Shown: positions 62,117 through 64,000 of the stretch, one piece after another
Layout: the number at the start of each line of letters is the position of its first letter
Numbering within the stretch: the stretch's first letter is position 1
NCBI RefSeq assembly: GCF_005144885.1
Contig: NZ_CP039690.1
Location: 2,369,001-2,433,000 of the forward strand
Source of the DNA: Phreatobacter stygius
GTDB lineage: Bacteria; Pseudomonadota; Alphaproteobacteria; Rhizobiales; Phreatobacteraceae
DNA: 64,000 nucleotides
Reading direction: 5' to 3'
Translations under genes and position numbers: made by a program
The notes under the pieces: model-generated
What the model saw: the letters and a program-made list of their open reading frames with translations, nothing else
Database searches by the model: none
What the model was told of the DNA's origin: nothing

Positions 62117-63087
62117 TGCTGCTCGATCCCGAGATCGCGGAACACCGCTTTGATCGTGACGATCTCGCGCTCCAGGCTGACCGCGAATTCGTCGGGCGAC
62201 GAGGCGATCGGCTCGAAGCCGAGCTTGCCCATGCGCTCGGCGACTTCGGGCGCGCGCACCACCGCACGCATTTCATTGGCCAGCTTGTCGACGATCGGCC
62301 GCGGCGTCCGGCCGGGCGCGAAGGCGCCGAGCCAGATGCCGATCTTGAACACCGGATCGGCCAGGCCGAGCTCGGTCAATGTCGGCAGGTCGGGCAAAGC
62401 CGGAGACCGTTTGAGACCGGACACGGCGAGCGCCCTGAGCGCACCCTGCTCGATATGCTGGCGGGTATTGGCGATCGAGGCGAAGGACACCGCGATCTGG
62501 TTGGCGATCAGGTCGTTCACGATCGGCGCTTCGCCACGATAGGGCACGTGGGTCAGGTTGAGCTTGAAATGGCGGTTCCACAACGCCTCACCCGCCAGAT
62601 GCGCCGAGCCGCCGATACCCCAGGACCCGAAGGATAGAGGCTGACCCGAAGCCTTGGCCTGTTCGGCGAATTCCTGCGGCGTCCTGGCGGTGAACTTGGC
62701 GCTGGTGACCAGGATCATCGGCGCCAGGAAAGCCTGGGTGATCGGCGCGAAATCCTTGATCGGGTCATAGGCGATGGTCTTGAACAGGGCGACATTGTTG
62801 ACCTGCGTGTCGATCACCGTGAACAGGATGGTGTGGCCATCCGGCTCGGCGCGCGCCACCGCATTCGCCCCCAGCATGCCGCTGGCGCCGGTGCGGTTCT
62901 CGATCACCACACCCTGGCCGAGCCGCCTGGCCAGGCCTTCGCCGACCAGGCGCGCGGTCGCGTCCAGCGGCCCCCCGGCTGAATAGGGCACGATGAAGAT
63001 GATCGGGCGGCTCGGAAAGGCCTGCGCCCGGGCCTGGCCGGCGACCGCGACGCCCGCCGCGCCGATGATGAATTGACGGCGATCCAT
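62113..63087 (-). CDS. Bug/TctC-family tripartite tricarboxylate transporter binding protein
   Basis: 324-residue periplasmic binding protein. Signal MDRRQFIIGAAGVAVAGQARA, then FPSRPIIFIVPYSAGGPLDATARLVGEGLARRLGQGVVIENRTGASGMLGA, the Bug signature. It differs from the Bug protein at 15227-16201. The start at 63087 follows GGAGGGGTCCCG. The AraC gene ends 83 bases above it on the same strand and may control it. No TctA/TctB genes are present. Confidence 0.92.
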   Translation of the reverse strand: MDRRQFIIGAAGVAVAGQARAQAFPSRPIIFIVPYSAGGPLDATARLVGEGLARRLGQGVVIENRTGASGMLGANAVARAEPDGHTILFTVIDTQVNNVALFKTIAYDPIKDFAPITQAFLAPMILVTSAKFTARTPQEFAEQAKASGQPLSFGSWGIGGSAHLAGEALWNRHFKLNLTHVPYRGEAPIVNDLIANQIAVSFASIANTRQHIEQGALRALAVSGLKRSPALPDLPTLTELGLADPVFKIGIWLGAFAPGRTPRPIVDKLANEMRAVVRAPEVAERMGKLGFEPIASSPDEFAVSLEREIVTIKAVFRDLGIEQQ

Positions 63088-63170
63088 CGGGACCCCTCCA
63101 TGACGACTGGAAGGAGTTTAGCGGCGGCGAAACCGCCGGTGAGGCCGAATGTTGCGTCAAGCCGGGCTTT

Positions 63171-64000
63171 TTATCGCGCGCTTGCGCCGTGCCGCGCGGC
63201 GCTCGGCGAAAATCCGAAACGGCCGCGAAAGGCGCGCGCGAATTTCGACGGACAGGCCCAGCCGGCATCGAGCGCAACCGCCAGCACCGTTCGATCGGTC
63301 GATTGCAAATCCACTAGCGCCTTGTCGAGGCGCTGCAGCCGCATGATCCGCGCCGGTGCGTCGCCGTGCCGCGCCTTGCTGGCGCGCCACAAGGTCGAGC
63401 GGGCATAACCGGTGGCGGCCTCGATCGCCTTGAGCCGGGTCGGCGCCGGCCGGCCGGCATTGAACTCGAGCAGGTTCTGCAACGCGCCGGCCGCTCCGTT
63501 GCGGCCGGCCAGGCCGGCGCCGCTTTGCGCCGAACGTCTGAGGAAAGCGCAGACGAGTTCGGCACCACGCCCGGACAGTGCGCTCAGCATCATGCGCTCG
63601 CTGGTCTCCCAGGGCTGGAAGCCGTCGAGAATGGCGCGTTCGCGGCTGGACCAGGGCCTATTCGCCAGGACGCGCCCGTCATCGGAGCCGAGCAGCACCG
63701 TGGTCTGGCCGTCGAGATCGATCGCGAGATCATGCACCAGGCGCGCCAGCGCCGACGGCGTCAGCCGGATCTGCAGGAAGGAGGCGGGCCCGGCCGGCAG
63801 GTGAACGATGAAACCGCCGCCGGCATTGGGGGCCCGCAAATGGGCGTGGCCGTTGCGGAAGCCGAGCGAACCCGGGCGCTGCCCGATGATCTCGCCCGAG
63901 ATGTCACCGGTCATGAAGAAGGTCAGCAGCAGTTGCGGACCGGGATGCAGATGAACCCGCACCGGACGGCCGAGCCTGAACCGGCCGAACACCGCCGACA
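63171..64000 (-). CDS. AraC-family transcriptional regulator (5' end outside window)
   Basis: At least 276 codons. The C-terminal helix-turn-helix pair is seen (RLKAIEAATGYARSTLWRASKARHGDAPARIMRLQRLDKALV and RTVLAVALDAGWACPSKFARAFRGRFGFSPSAARHG). The N-terminal part (LHPGPQLLLTFFMTGDISGEIIGQ) is a sensor-like domain. The frame stays open to base 64000, so the true start is beyond the window; the GTG at 63992 is unlikely to be it. It lies on the same strand directly upstream of the Bug-MmgE/PrpD-racemase-VOC operon and probably regulates it. Confidence 0.82.
   Translation of the reverse strand, partial: SAVFGRFRLGRPVRVHLHPGPQLLLTFFMTGDISGEIIGQRPGSLGFRNGHAHLRAPNAGGGFIVHLPAGPASFLQIRLTPSALARLVHDLAIDLDGQTTVLLGSDDGRVLANRPWSSRERAILDGFQPWETSERMMLSALSGRGAELVCAFLRRSAQSGAGLAGRNGAAGALQNLLEFNAGRPAPTRLKAIEAATGYARSTLWRASKARHGDAPARIMRLQRLDKALVDLQSTDRTVLAVALDAGWACPSKFARAFRGRFGFSPSAARHGASAR

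Overview
The window is high-GC, gene-dense chromosomal DNA from an alphaproteobacterium, most likely of the order Hyphomicrobiales (Rhizobiales). This is inferred from gene content and order: a CpdR-type response regulator, tesB-glnK-amtB-ftsK-lolA in series, an Omp25/31-type barrel protein followed by an SDR and uvrC, homospermidine synthase, SorAB, a GTTC-N7-GTTC LexA box, and a REP-like inverted repeat built around GGGACAAGCCC. The genus cannot be fixed from the sequence. I see no phage, transposase, CRISPR array, tRNA or rRNA.

1-7.6 kb is mixed metabolism and regulation: the 3' part of a class III alcohol dehydrogenase, a MarR regulator divergent from an ABM-fold enzyme, an SDR, a DUF1330 protein, an acyl-CoA dehydrogenase, AlaX, an AraC regulator, and a PspA-like protein divergent from a TetR regulator across three copies of one palindrome. 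7.6-15.1 kb is the periplasmic defence pair PbpC and bacterial alpha-2-macroglobulin. 15.2-19.3 kb is an operon led by a cyanuric acid hydrolase/barbiturase, followed by an SDR, a thioredoxin-fold isomerase, a cupin and a Bug-type binding protein.

19.4-33.2 kb is mostly housekeeping: rpmB, a Tim44-like protein, a GNAT enzyme, ppa, cpdR, hpt, an MJ0042 zinc-ribbon protein, ftsEX, lolA, ftsK, amtB-glnK and tesB. 33.2-37.6 kb is a spermidine/putrescine ABC transporter (potFGHI) with a REP-like element between potF and potG. 37.7-45.3 kb is a seven-gene operon with two paralogous NMT1-type binding proteins, one permease, one ATPase, an SDR, a dihydroorotase/allantoinase-like enzyme and a second amidohydrolase. 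It looks like an uptake and ring-opening system for a cyclic amide or ureide. 45.4-52.6 kb carries a serine hydrolase, homospermidine synthase, SorAB sulfite dehydrogenase, ccmCDG and an outer-membrane barrel. After a 540-bp gene-free stretch with an AT-rich core, 53.2-58.7 kb holds a FolM/PTR1-like SDR, uvrC, plsC, a YdcF-family gene and a quinone oxidoreductase. The right end has a small unknown gene under an apparent LexA-controlled leaderless promoter, then an overlapping operon (AraC regulator, Bug protein, MmgE/PrpD enzyme, Asp/Glu racemase-like protein, VOC protein) running off the window.

The most interesting points are the leaderless LexA-box gene of unknown function, the TetR-PspA triple-operator pair, and three small-molecule catabolic operons with unknown substrates. 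All functional statements are homology recognised by eye. No search was run.
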